Below are positions 1-9,867 of a stretch of 64,000 nucleotides of DNA, one piece after another. The notes below the pieces were generated by a model. That model was not told the origin of the DNA. It worked only from the letters and a program-made list of their open reading frames with translations, and ran no database searches. Made by a program: the position numbers and the translations under genes. How positions within the stretch are numbered: the stretch's first letter is position 1; every line of letters begins with the position of its first letter. This stretch comes from Ampelomyces quisqualis (Eukaryota; Ascomycota; Dothideomycetes; Pleosporales; Phaeosphaeriaceae). The stretch spans positions 2,790,001 through 2,854,000 of the forward strand of contig JAGTXZ010000018.1 of NCBI GenBank assembly GCA_018398575.1, written 5' to 3'.

Positions 1-1760
1 TGCTGTATTTTTATGATTACGTAAGTAACCTAAAAATACAAAATATAGAGCAGAATTCCCTCTTTAAAATGTACTATTTAGATTTTTTTTAGCAACTCTA
101 GTTATTAAGATATAGCGCGTTAAAGTTATAAACTTTTTTAAAAAAACTTTAAAGTACGTTTAACATAATAGATCTCAACGCCCACACTATAATATATTAA
201 AATAAAATAGTTCTAGAGTAAAATCTACACTTTAGTTACTATTTTTTTAAAAAAAAATATAATATATTATCTAGTTAAAGTGCTAGAGCTTTAGCGAAAA
301 CAAGCCTTGGCAAAGAACATTAAAAAGTTACAAACTTTACTGCTGTGCATCTTAGCAACTAGAGCAGCTATAAAAATTCTAAATAGTGCGTTTTAAAGAG
401 GGAATTAAGCTCTATATTTTAGGTTTTTAGAATAATTACGTAATTGCGCGGGTAGGGCAGGTGGGTCTAGTAGATTAGGTAGATTAATTTAAGCGTTTTA
501 GTCTAATTAGGCAGCTAGAACAAATAGAGGACTCTAGGGACAGTTAAGCACAGTTAAGAACTGTCTAGTAGCTAGTAGTATAGTTGTGTTAACAGTGTTG
601 CCAATGTCGCAGATGTTGCTAACGTTATGTTTTTCTAACAAAGACTCTCTATCTTCTTAGCTTACATACAAGTAGTAGCTAATAAACTACTTACGTTATC
701 TATTTAGTAGCTATAATATATTAGCAACGCATTTAAAACGTATTCTTTATACCTTTTACTTTAGTTTGTTAGCAACTAATATATAGTTAACACGTTAGCT
801 TAAAAGGTGTATAGATACTCTAATCTTAAAAGCGCTTTACTATAGATACAAATAACTTTTCTCTTTTAGTAAATAGATTTAAAATGCTTTCTAAACGCAC
901 TTACGCTATAGCCTTAGTCTTTTTATCTATTAACTCTATACCTAGGATAGTACTCTAGATACGCTGCAGATTAGTATAGACTTAATTATCTACGCAGCTA
1001 TAAGAGTATAATTGCAACTCTAGCTATATATATTAATAGTACTTAATACTAGTATAGGTTACTTTCTATTACCTACTATAAGTATTAAGAAATAAGCATA
1101 TTATTAGCTAATTAGTTACTGTATAGGCTTTAGAGTATTAGAACTAGAACGCATTAGAAACGCGTTTACAACACATTATATTACACACTTCTATTACCTG
1201 CTTATATACGTTCTTAGTAGAGAAGAGTATACTATAGCCTGTTTCTGCTATATATATAACATACGCGTAGCTATTTTTATAGCTCTAGAGATATATTAGA
1301 AGGGCTGTTATATACTTAACTTGTTAAGCTTTAAGAGTGTTATTATAGCTATTTTCTATTATAAATTAAATTCTATTCTAGAAAAATATATTAGAAACAC
1401 ATTTAGAATCTATTTTGCAGATAAACTTGTCTTTCTTCCTGCGCTTAATACTTAGCTTTACTCTCTTTATTAGTTAAGAGCTTAATAGACTTAATTAGCT
1501 TAAAGAAGTTGTCTTTAGGTATACTAAGGTTATTATCTGCCTTAAACAGAGATAGGTTATAGATAAAAAAAGACTCTGCTATTAAAACAAAGTTTAAATA
1601 AGTTCTAAGTGTATTTACAAAGAAGTCCTTTTTCTAAATTAGGTTTTCTTGTGTGCTAGCGCTATACTTTACTATGCCTAAACAAAGTATAACTAGGCTA
1701 TAAAGTTTCCTGTTAGGATCTAGGAAACCTTAGGAATTACTACCTTAAGTTAGTACATGG
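1..1760. repeat. AT-rich, RIP-like degraded repeat block
   Basis: This stretch is very AT-rich, crowded with TA-containing words and stop codons in all frames, and holds no long open frame. That is the usual look of a transposon copy mutated by repeat-induced point mutation in an ascomycete. Composition changes sharply at about 1,760-1,790, where normal genic DNA starts. Reading the minus strand from about 1,750 to 550 gives scattered peptide-like runs but nothing I can assign to a transposase family. The first 450 bases form a separate fold-back structure, described on its own. Confidence 0.75.
14..446. mobile_element. Fold-back / long-TIR element relic
   Basis: Positions about 14-155 and about 318-446 are imperfect reverse complements of each other. 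The pairing runs through the outer tacgtaa core, the gagggaatt block (about 53-64 against 397-406), the ctaaata block and the tagcaactctagttatt block. Most differences are C/T or G/A, as expected from RIP. The arms are about 130 bases and the spacer about 160. It fits a non-autonomous DNA transposon with long terminal inverted repeats; no transposase is left inside. The superfamily is not clear. Confidence 0.6.
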
Positions 1761-2238
1761 TAGACTCTAAAAATAACATGGCCTGATGACATGCTGCCTC
1801 CGTCGATTGTTTTGCGCTAAGGCTAGGGGCTGCGGGGAAGGAACGCATTGGGATCTGCGACGGTGCGCGAAAATCATGCGAAAACACCGGAGCTTGAAGA
1901 GCAATGCTTGACATTCCATCTCGATGTCTTTTGAGGACAACAAACCTAGCACTTGCACATTGGTGCCTAATAGCTCTACATGCATGGTGCTGTTAGTGGT
2001 CGTAAGTGACACGTGATGAGATGAAGCAAAGGGCCGACTGCTCGTGCCACAGGCTCTCGAGCATCGATCGATTTGTCGGATTATAGAGTGTCTGATCCAG
2101 AAAGCTGACACAGTAGAGTGTCTGTAAACTGCTGTAGGCATATTCAAACGCAAGGTTGTTCTTGCAGGTAATTGTCATTCGTCATGTTGGATTATACATA
2201 TCGAGCAAAGTACTGTGCACGATTACACTGTCAGCAAC
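1761..2238. other. Intergenic, no gene seen
   Basis: Normal-composition DNA between the left repeat block and the 3' end of the SMP-repeat gene. Short open frames are present on the minus strand but have no recognisable motif or convincing start. It probably includes the 3' untranslated region of the neighbouring gene. Confidence 0.5.
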
Positions 2239-2895
2239 TTACGACCTGCTCTTGCCCAACTCGCTCTGAGCAGCGCTCGTAGGTCCACCTTTAATTCTCT
2301 CTCCTCCAGTGATCTTTTTCTCCCCTTCGGTGATGTCGTGCAGCGCTTCGCTGGTGATCGGCTGATTAGCGTGCTTCTGCGCTTGGGCAGTTGGACCTCC
2401 CTTAACTGGGCCCTCCTCGCCAGTGATTTGCTTCTCCTTCTCAGTGATCTTCCCGATGGTTTCAGAGTCAAGACGGCCGTTGTGCTGAGCGTTCGAGGCG
2501 TTGGTTGACGTTGAGTTGGACGGTGTCGTGTTGCTGGATGCGCCACTTCCACTTGTGAGAATGGACTGAGCGACACTGGTTGGTCCATTCTGAACGGGCC
2601 TGTCATTGCCGGTAATTTTTCGCTCGCCCATAGTGATGTCGTGCACGACTTGGGAGGTCAATTCCTGGCCGACATGGGATTGCGCGGCGGCAGTAGGTCC
2701 ACCCTTTTCAGGCTCATCTTTGTTTGTGATTGTCTTCTCGGCGGCGGTGATTTGGGAGATGAAACTCGAGTCTACCTTGACAGCCAAGATTGCTGAGTTG
2801 GTGAATGCGCGTGTGTTCTGGCGGAATGGTGATGTCGGGCTTGTCAATCGGGATGATGGAGCGAATCGTGTGAATCTTAGGAGCTTGGAAGACAT
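2239..2895 (-). CDS. SMP-repeat (seed-maturation-like) protein, probable mitochondrial
   Basis: A single-exon gene of 218 residues. The first ~38 residues are rich in R, S, T and F with no acidic residues, which looks like a mitochondrial presequence. The rest is built from repeats of the form ITxxEKxITGxxxPVKGGPTAxAQ, seen at about residues 47-70, 87-110, 147-170 and 184-207, with the link sequence HDIT-GE between paired copies. This pattern is that of the seed maturation protein (SMP) domain, known from plant LEA proteins and found in many fungi. A protective role against drying or stress in mitochondria is inference. Between the second and third repeat lies an S/T/N-rich linker (about residues 110-142). 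It is divergent from the aldo/keto reductase at 3,751, with about 850 bases between. Confidence 0.75.
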   Translation of the reverse strand: MSSKLLRFTRFAPSSRLTSPTSPFRQNTRAFTNSAILAVKVDSSFISQITAAEKTITNKDEPEKGGPTAAAQSHVGQELTSQVVHDITMGERKITGNDRPVQNGPTSVAQSILTSGSGASSNTTPSNSTSTNASNAQHNGRLDSETIGKITEKEKQITGEEGPVKGGPTAQAQKHANQPITSEALHDITEGEKKITGGERIKGGPTSAAQSELGKSRS

Positions 2896-3750
2896 CGTAG
2901 AAATGATTTTGAGTTCTTTGAATACAGGGACAGATATGTATGTCAGAGATGTTGCGCTGGTAATGAAGAAAAGAGACTGGATGCGGTGGACTTTTATGTG
3001 AGAATTTCTAGTAATTCCGTGATGCTACGTTTGCGTAAGATGGCATTCTCAGACAATTCGATGAGTAGAGCACGGCCTTTTCATCCTTCTCGATGACCAT
3101 GAGATGCAAGGCACGGTTCGTAACGATCTCGATGATGGTAGCCCCCTGCGATGCTGGTAACAAGAGCACCATTCCGAGTGGAGCAGATGATGTCAACAGT
3201 AGGGAAGGTGCGGAGTAGGCATTAGCGTTGCATTCTCGGCCTAGCGCTATTTGGCGAAGTTGAGGACGACCCTTTCCTAGTACCTCTTGTGCAAAGTGCC
3301 AAAAAACTGCATCCGTCTCATTCTCAGCTATCATATGTCGTTCGATACACAGATGCTCAATCCTACAAGGGCCGGAAGCAAAGTCTGCTGGAAGAACAGG
3401 CGGCCTCGACCGACATAACAATGCAACTCGGGACACCTTCCTTGATTGATTGCTGGATTAATTGAGAATGCTCGCCCGTATCGCTGCCTTAACTCCTGCG
3501 TCTACCAGAAGCGTCGGTCATAACAGATCCTGGAGACCATTCTGTCGGCGACATTGGATGCGTTGTGCTTCCCAGCTGCGCACATGGTGACATGCAGGCG
3601 CTCAGCCAAGGCTGACCGTCGAGGCGTCCACCAACCAACGCTATTCGAGCTCAGGCCAGAGCTGAAGCAACCAATGTTCAGGCATATATACTATGTTCTG
3701 GTACCAATACCGTGAATCACTATTCTGCTCAATTGCAGGTCTTGTCCAAA
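2896..3750. other. Divergent intergenic region
   Basis: Lies between the starts of the SMP-repeat gene (minus) and the aldo/keto reductase (plus), so it should hold both promoters. A minus-strand open frame at 3,008-3,436 has no recognisable motif and I do not call it. A TATA-like catatatac stretch sits at about 3,683-3,691, some 60 bases upstream of the plus-strand start. Confidence 0.5.
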
Positions 3751-5014
3751 ATGTCTTTTATCACACCAGCCAAGCCCGTTTCCATGCTCGGTAGACACCG
3801 TCTACTCAGCCCAACAGCTGCAATACGCGTATCGCCTCTAGTACTGGGGGCCATGAATTTTGGCACTGCGTGGAACCAATCCCTTGGTGAATGTTCCAAG
3901 GAGACTTCATTCGGGATATTGGACTACTTCTACGAACAAGGTGGGAATTGGATTGACACCGCCGTCAACTATCAATTCGGCGAGAGTGAGCAATGGATCG
4001 GCGAGTGGATGGAGAAGCGGGATCTACGTGACGAGATTGTACTGGCAACGAAATTTACTGGGATGCAAATCACCGAGAGAGAAAAGGCTGGGGGCAAAGC
4101 AATCAAGTCGAATTACTTCGGCAACAGTGCAAAGAACATATACTCCTCCATCGATCGCTCGCTCAAGCAGCTTAATACGAGCTACATCGACATTGTGAGC
4201 ATTTTACCCCAGTCTCAAATTGACGGCGTCCATTGACATTTCTCCGTAGTATTACCTCCACATGTGGGACTCGAGCACATCGATACCTGAGCTCATGCAC
4301 GCGCTTAACGACCTATGTACATCACGCAAGGTCTTGTATCTTGGAATCAGTGACACTCCGGCCTGGATTGTGGTCAAAGCAAATTGCTACGCACGACAGC
4401 ATGGTCTGCGCCAATTCTCGATATACCAGGGACGCTGGTCAGCCGCGGACCGCTCTTTCGAACGTGAGATCATTCCAATGGCGCTAGACGAAGGAATGGC
4501 ATTGGCACCCTGGGGTGCCATAGGTGGAGGAGGCTTCAAGACTAAAGCGCAACGAGAGGCCAACGAGAGCGGAGGTCGCAACATGAAAATCTCAATCATT
4601 GGCAATGAAGAGAAAGTTTCAGATGTGCTCGAAAGGATTGCCAACTCGAAGCCAACAGACACGCCCATCACGTCCGTCGCGCTTGCGTACGTGATGCACA
4701 AATCACCCTATGTCTTTCCAATTATCGGAGGTCGGAAGATAACACACCTGGCATCCAATATCGAAGCACTAAGCCTCCGTCTTACTGCAGAAGAAATAGG
4801 TGAAATCGACAATGCGTATGGCTTCGAGATGGGCTTCCCACATCAATTCCTCAATCCGGCCAACGCGGTGATGATGGGCCCAGAGGACAACCGCTTCATG
4901 AACAATACCGGTTTCTACGACTTCGTTGAGGCGCGGAAGCCGATTCCATCACATGAGGGACCGCTTGACAGGAGATCGAAAGACTTGTGGGCCATGAAAC
5001 CTAGCGCCAAATAA
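3751..5014 (+). CDS. Aldo/keto reductase, aryl-alcohol dehydrogenase-like
   Basis: Two exons, 3,751-4,194 and 4,250-5,014, give 402 residues. The 55-nt intron restores the frame as YIDI-YYLHMWD. The only in-frame ATG that fits is at 3,751; the frame upstream opens on GTG. The full aldo/keto reductase catalytic set is visible: Asp69 (in WIDTA), Tyr74 (in NYQFGESE), Lys101 (in ATKF) and His152 (in LHMWD). The opening GAMNFGTAW and the C-terminal PIIGGRK cofactor segment fit the AKR9 group (yeast AAD proteins, norsolorinic acid reductase relatives), NADPH-dependent cytosolic enzymes that reduce aryl aldehydes or ketones. The true substrate cannot be read from sequence. No polyketide synthase or other pathway gene is adjacent, so a cluster role is not supported. 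Confidence 0.88.
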
Positions 5015-5376
5015 GGCGCCAACTGGCTGTAACCTGCAAAAACCAACCTATCGTCCTTCCTTTCCCCCAGGCACTATTTATTTGATTTAACAAATCATGA
5101 TAATGTGGCTTCTTCCACCTGCTTCTGTCTTGTCCCGATTCTCGTGTTGGCCTCGTCACAAGGCTGAGCGGGCTCAGCCGCAGCCACAATGCTTGGCTGC
5201 ATGTATATAATAGAACCCGACCTCGCACGTCTTGACTCACCAAAGTTCTGACTATTCCTTGCCTTGAGATACGAGTCATCCACGCCTGAAAGTTTCAGTG
5301 TATATAGCAATAGCTTTGACCAGAAGTTACAGTATCGTGCGACCCGAGCTCTATTTGCATATGCCCAAACTACGGT
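5015..5376. other. Intergenic, promoter of HET gene
   Basis: About 360 bases between the aldo/keto reductase stop and the HET gene start. It should hold the terminator of the first and the promoter of the second. No clear gene or motif is visible. Confidence 0.45.
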
Positions 5377-7598
5377 ATGGTCGACATCGAGACAGAGAAA
5401 CAAGGTCACGAGCTGGCGCCTACCCCAGACGATGAGAACCTTTCCGTGCCTCCTGAGGACGATGAAGAAGGTCCCCTCTGCGCATGTTGCTGGCTTCCAA
5501 AGTGGAGGACCAGTTGGGATTTGCGGCTCGGTCATACGCATCGGAAAGTGGCATTCCAACAACTTACAATAGCCGCAGAACGCGATTGCCAGGATTGCAG
5601 GTTTATTCTTGATGCCCTTCTTGCGTATATTGCGCCGGAGACTAACTTGGCAAACTCAAAGTCTATAATCATCAGGCCATATCCTCACGAGAGACGTCTG
5701 TACATACACATTATACCAAAGAGGCATTCGATCGAACGTGTTGTCAAGCTTGAGGTTTTCCGGTTTGCAGGTGTGTAACCTAACTACGTAGAATCACAGG
5801 GGCTGCCTGCCTGTAAGGGAGAAAGATATGGGGGCGATCACACCCTCATTCATGTCTAATGACGATTGCAGATAGATGGCCCGGTAGCTCCAAGACCGCG
5901 TTCGCTGATTCGCCTCGCAGCCTTGTGTGGGACGTTGTAACAAAATTGCCTGATGTCGAAGATGTTCTTCCAAGCTGCAGAAAGACCCTACAGGTTCTCA
6001 ACAACTGGATCGCCCAGTGTGGCAGGAGTCACAGCCGCTGCACACTGACTAAGGCCACTACTTTACCCAAGCGAGTGCTCCAGCTATCAGCCGACACTGT
6101 ATGCATCCGAGAGTCTCTGCAGTCACATGCAACTTATGCGTGTCTCAGCCACCGTTGGGGTGCGACCGGCCCAAAGCTGAAGCTCACGAGCACAACTTAT
6201 AATCGCTTGACGGAGGGGTTGCCTATCTCGGACCTACCTGCAACCTTCAAAGACGCAGTGAGCGTTTGTCGAAGTCTCCAGATATCCTTCCTCTGGCTTG
6301 ATGCGCTATGTGAGCATACGGTCATGGGTCCATGGCCGTGGGCTTGCTGATCAAAATTTGCAGGCATCAAGCAAGACGATATCGATGATTGGATGCAGAC
6401 AGCCGCTCAAATGGCAAGCATATACGAGAATGCATACGTGACGTTAGGAGCGACTTACGCTTTAGATAGCAATGGCGGACTCTTCGCACAAGACCAGGAC
6501 CTGACTCCGAAAAGATTGGCCTGTAATAGCAAGATTTACGTCAAGGAGCAGAAGGAGACCTCCCATCTCCCACTCACATACAGGCACTTTTCCACTGGCA
6601 AGCACTCGCGAAGCATGAAAGAATGCCCACTTCTGCTTCGTGCATGGGTCTACCAGGAACGTCGTCTATCCCAGAGATTCATACATTTTGCGCAACGCCA
6701 GATCCTTTGGGAATGCAATTCATGCTTCGTCTCCGAAGACAAGTCTATCAATATCACCTGGGACAATTATGCGCCCCAGGCATCAAGAGCTATACATACC
6801 CGACCTTTCGGACACTGGACTGGCGAGCCCGTCGCAGACTGGAAGAAGACCGTATCGGAGTACCAAGGCTTGAAGCTTACGTACGAAAGCGATCGCTTAC
6901 CGGCAATTGCTGCACTAGCTGAGCGCATGATGCGCTCACGACATGGAGTAGACGTGTACATTGCCGGCATGTGGAAGAACACGATTCTTTCAGACCTGTG
7001 CTGGTACCACTTCGGACTGGTATATCTGCGACCTAAAAGCGACATTCCATCTTGGTCATGGGCATCGATACAAGGCAGCATCATGTGGGGCGATACAATT
7101 CTCTTGCCAGGAGTGGAAGTTTTGGACGTTCAGTACACGCCGATCGGACCAGCAAATATCGGAGAAGTCAAGGATGCCAGCATCACGCTTCGAGGCCGCG
7201 TACTGGAGGGCAGATATGTTGTTCAGACACGCGACAACCCGCACTACACCGTGCCGTGCGGACTTACCATAGTCTTCGAGCACGCATGCGAGTTTGCCGA
7301 CGTGAAGACGACGCACTTCTATCCTGATTTCGATCTAGGCCATGCTAATAACTCTTCACCTATCAAGCCCGGAGACCCGCTCACTGGCATCATCATTTAT
7401 CGAGAGCGAAATTTGTGGACTGGAATAATGCTGCGCAGGGTGACATATGGCGATCAACTGTTTGAGAGAATTGGCTTGTTCTCAATTCAGCGCAAGGACT
7501 ATAAAACCAGGCTGGGAATCAAGACTGAAGCAGAAGTAAATGAGCTAGCCGAGCGTTTCGTGGAGTCTCTACAACTCCGAGTTTTGAAGATCGTCTGA
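5377..7598 (+). CDS. HET-domain protein (first copy)
   Basis: Three exons, 5,377-5,770, 5,872-6,309 and 6,364-7,598, give 688 residues. The splices rebuild FRFA-DRWPG and WLDALC-IKQDD. The HET domain starts near residue 220 with the hallmark YACLSHRWG, continues through TFKDAVSVCRSL and FLWLDALCIKQDD, and ends with ASIYENAYVTL; the downstream RAWVYQERRLSQR and LWEC motifs are also typical. HET domains act in heterokaryon incompatibility, where mismatched partners trigger cell death, and the fold is related to TIR domains. The N-terminal ~200 residues carry a CxxC-type pair (CACC) and CQDCRF. The long C-terminal part is not recognised. Whether this copy takes part in incompatibility is unknown; HET genes are numerous in filamentous ascomycetes. 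All three exons are open and splice cleanly, so it looks functional. Confidence 0.88.
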
Positions 7599-7821
7599 CA
7601 GCTTGTGTCTTTAAAGGATATGTGCTGCAACTTCCAACGCGGCACAAAATGCGGTGTCTCCGGTAAAAGTGACTCGACCGATCTGGGTATCACATGCTCT
7701 ACATTTTCAATGTTGAGATTACTTTGAATCGCAATGTGAAAGGTCAGTGATACCTAGCAATCGCATTGTGGTCTCTAGCTCACCTTTCGTGACTACGCAG
7801 TGCGGTTAGTGCAAGCTCGCT

Positions 7822-8528
7822 TTATTTGCCCTCAACAATACCGGTATGCTTACTGTTTATGAAGTTTACAACACCCTCTTGACCATAAGCCAACGAATAC
7901 AGGAAAGGCGTTCCCATTCCAACGGCTTTTGCACTGAGACACAGCACCTTTACTATGTTGGTACCGCGCCGGTTACCAATGCCGCAGTCAATGTAGACTT
8001 GAGGTCAGGGAGCACTTTGTGACGATGACGCGGGATTTCAAGAAGTGTGAGAGGTGAGAACTGGGAACTGCACTTCGGTCAGAACAACTAAGTGCCGGGT
8101 AGAAAAGAGATCTCATACTCATCGAGATTGTGACCTCTGTGATTAGTCATTATGATACCATCGAGGCCATGTTCCATGGCAAGCACTGCGTCTTCGCCTG
8201 GCTGAATACCTTTCGCAATAATTGGCAGCTTATTAGCTTTACGCAGCCACTTGGTTTCCTCCCAGTTGAATATATCGCCGATCTGAGTGCACATAGTCCG
8301 CTTAAGACCTAGTTCCTTAGTATCGTTTGTCGCAGTGGCACTATTTATCGCTACTTTGGCATATGTTGCTGACTCCACTTCGATACCTTCATCACATTCT
8401 GTGCTGGAGGACATATATGCGACGCCGTGTCCTCGACGTTGGAGCGATGCTGAGGGGCGCGGCTGAGAAGTATGGATTTCACCATTCATTCCCGCGGCTG
8501 TAAATGCCTCAACACCCTCGCATGTCAT
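7822..8528 (-). pseudogene. FMN-dependent alpha-hydroxy-acid dehydrogenase, broken
   Basis: The minus strand keeps the C-terminal part of an FMN-dependent alpha-hydroxy-acid dehydrogenase (lactate oxidase / cytochrome b2 flavin-domain family). From 8,528 to 8,088 the frame reads WLRKANKLPIIAKGIQ, then EDAVLAMEHGLDGIIM and NHRGHNLDE, the counterpart of the family's active-site SNHGGRQLD. The catalytic His is kept, but the following Arg is replaced by His. The frame stops at 8,088-8,090. The next conserved block, VYIDCGIGN then AKAVGMGTPFLYSLAYGQEG, follows in a different frame at about 7,822-8,000. The N-terminal half of the family (about 200 residues) is missing upstream. Truncation, frameshift, stop and active-site change together make this a pseudogene. 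Confidence 0.75.
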
Positions 8529-8749
8529 TTAACCTGACAATTAATGCTGTCTACCATCGTTTGCCGCATGAGAGTTGACACCGCTTAACAGAAAGAATAA
8601 GTAGGTACGAGTCAATGACGACCTGGACGCGGAACCGCGCGACTCACGCATGCGGCATGAGGCTAGGCGAGTCAAATCCCATTTACCATTCCTCTACCAC
8701 TATTGTACCGTTCCAATCCAGCCATGGTAACCCACACTATTTGTAACAC

Positions 8750-9357
8750 TTACATCCATGATCTTCCAACATGTCGTCCAGGATAGTATCCATACTTGTC
8801 GCGGTTGAAGTATGCACTAAGTGCTACATTGTTCATTTTCTGCTGGTCGAGATGCCAAGATGGAGTTGCCGTAGGGCCTTGACTGGTTTCTTGTTCGCCT
8901 ACGAAGCCGTAGAGGCGCTCATAGTGGTTTTTGATCGAATCGTAACATCCAGTTTGGCATGCCACATTCGGACCGTAAGAGACACTGGGGCCCTGGTGGT
9001 CCAACCGGTATCCGGGAGCTTGAACACAACGGACAAAACAGTTACCATCAGCATATGCCTTCGAAACTAGACAGTTTTGCAGGTTTTTAGCAAGCTTGAC
9101 CTTCACCTCGGGGTCCTTCTTGATCGTGTCTGCCCTTTCCCACGTCGAGTATGTCGAAAACTGGTTCCTGAAATATAACGCCGTGGAAGTAGGCGAGTGA
9201 AACCTGTCCTGTTAATTTCACTACTATGCCAGATTAGATACTTTCCTGGTGATGAAGCCTCAAGGCGGCAAAAACTGAGGCGTGAACGAAGGTCGCAAAT
9301 GGCGCTCATACTAGCATATACATTTGGAACAAAGTATTTTTCCTCGTGCGACTCCAT
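8750..9357 (-). CDS. Unrecognised Cys-containing protein, model uncertain
   Basis: The 3' part reads as one open frame from about 9,190 to 8,750, with five to six cysteines in CVQAPGY, NVACQTGCYDS and nearby, plus aromatic-rich ends. An ATG-led frame at 9,357 can join it if an unusually short 38-nt intron (about 9,261-9,224) is removed. That intron is shorter than the others here, so the start is doubtful. I do not recognise a family. No signal peptide is evident in this model. It could be a decayed or misread gene, since it lies next to the broken flavoenzyme. Treat it as a candidate only. Confidence 0.3.
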
Positions 9358-9867
9358 CGTCGTGTAGCCTCCTTTCTTGCTTGCAGCTAGAAGGTAAGTT
9401 ACGGCGCGGAACGCAGTGTGAAACAGGTGCCGCGAAGACTCATTAGCGGGCGAATATGATTAACATGGCTTGTGTTTCGTAATGACATGAACATATCATA
9501 ATGTCCATGTTTTGTTCTTTTGCGTTCGGCTCCTCAACTCTGCAGACAAGACTCGGTGCAAGCAGATAGGTATATGCTTTAGATTTCTTTCACGTCTTTC
9601 TGTTTTGTAAAATCTGCTTGCTCGAAACACATGGGCGTCGCAATGTTTTGCATCTAGCTGTGAAATATTGCGTGTGAGAAATGAATATGTGCAAATGCAC
9701 AATATGCAGTTCAGCGAAGAGTAGAATAGTAATGATTGATCACAACAGAATATATACATCCACACGCAGCAGCTCATCTCTCTCATGATTTAATGCTTAG
9801 CCCTACACAGCCTCTGTAGGCTGAACAATTGCGCCGAGTCCGGACTTCAAGTCCTCTCAGTCAGCTT
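9358..9867. other. Intergenic, no gene seen
   Basis: About 510 bases between the uncertain Cys-containing frame and the 3' end of the MFS transporter. A 96-codon minus-strand frame is present but has low-complexity content and no motif. Nothing else is visible. Confidence 0.4.

Noticed and set aside
3008..3436. 142-codon minus-strand open frame between two divergent genes
   Set aside because: No motif, no signal peptide, opens where the promoters of both neighbours should be; probably a chance frame.
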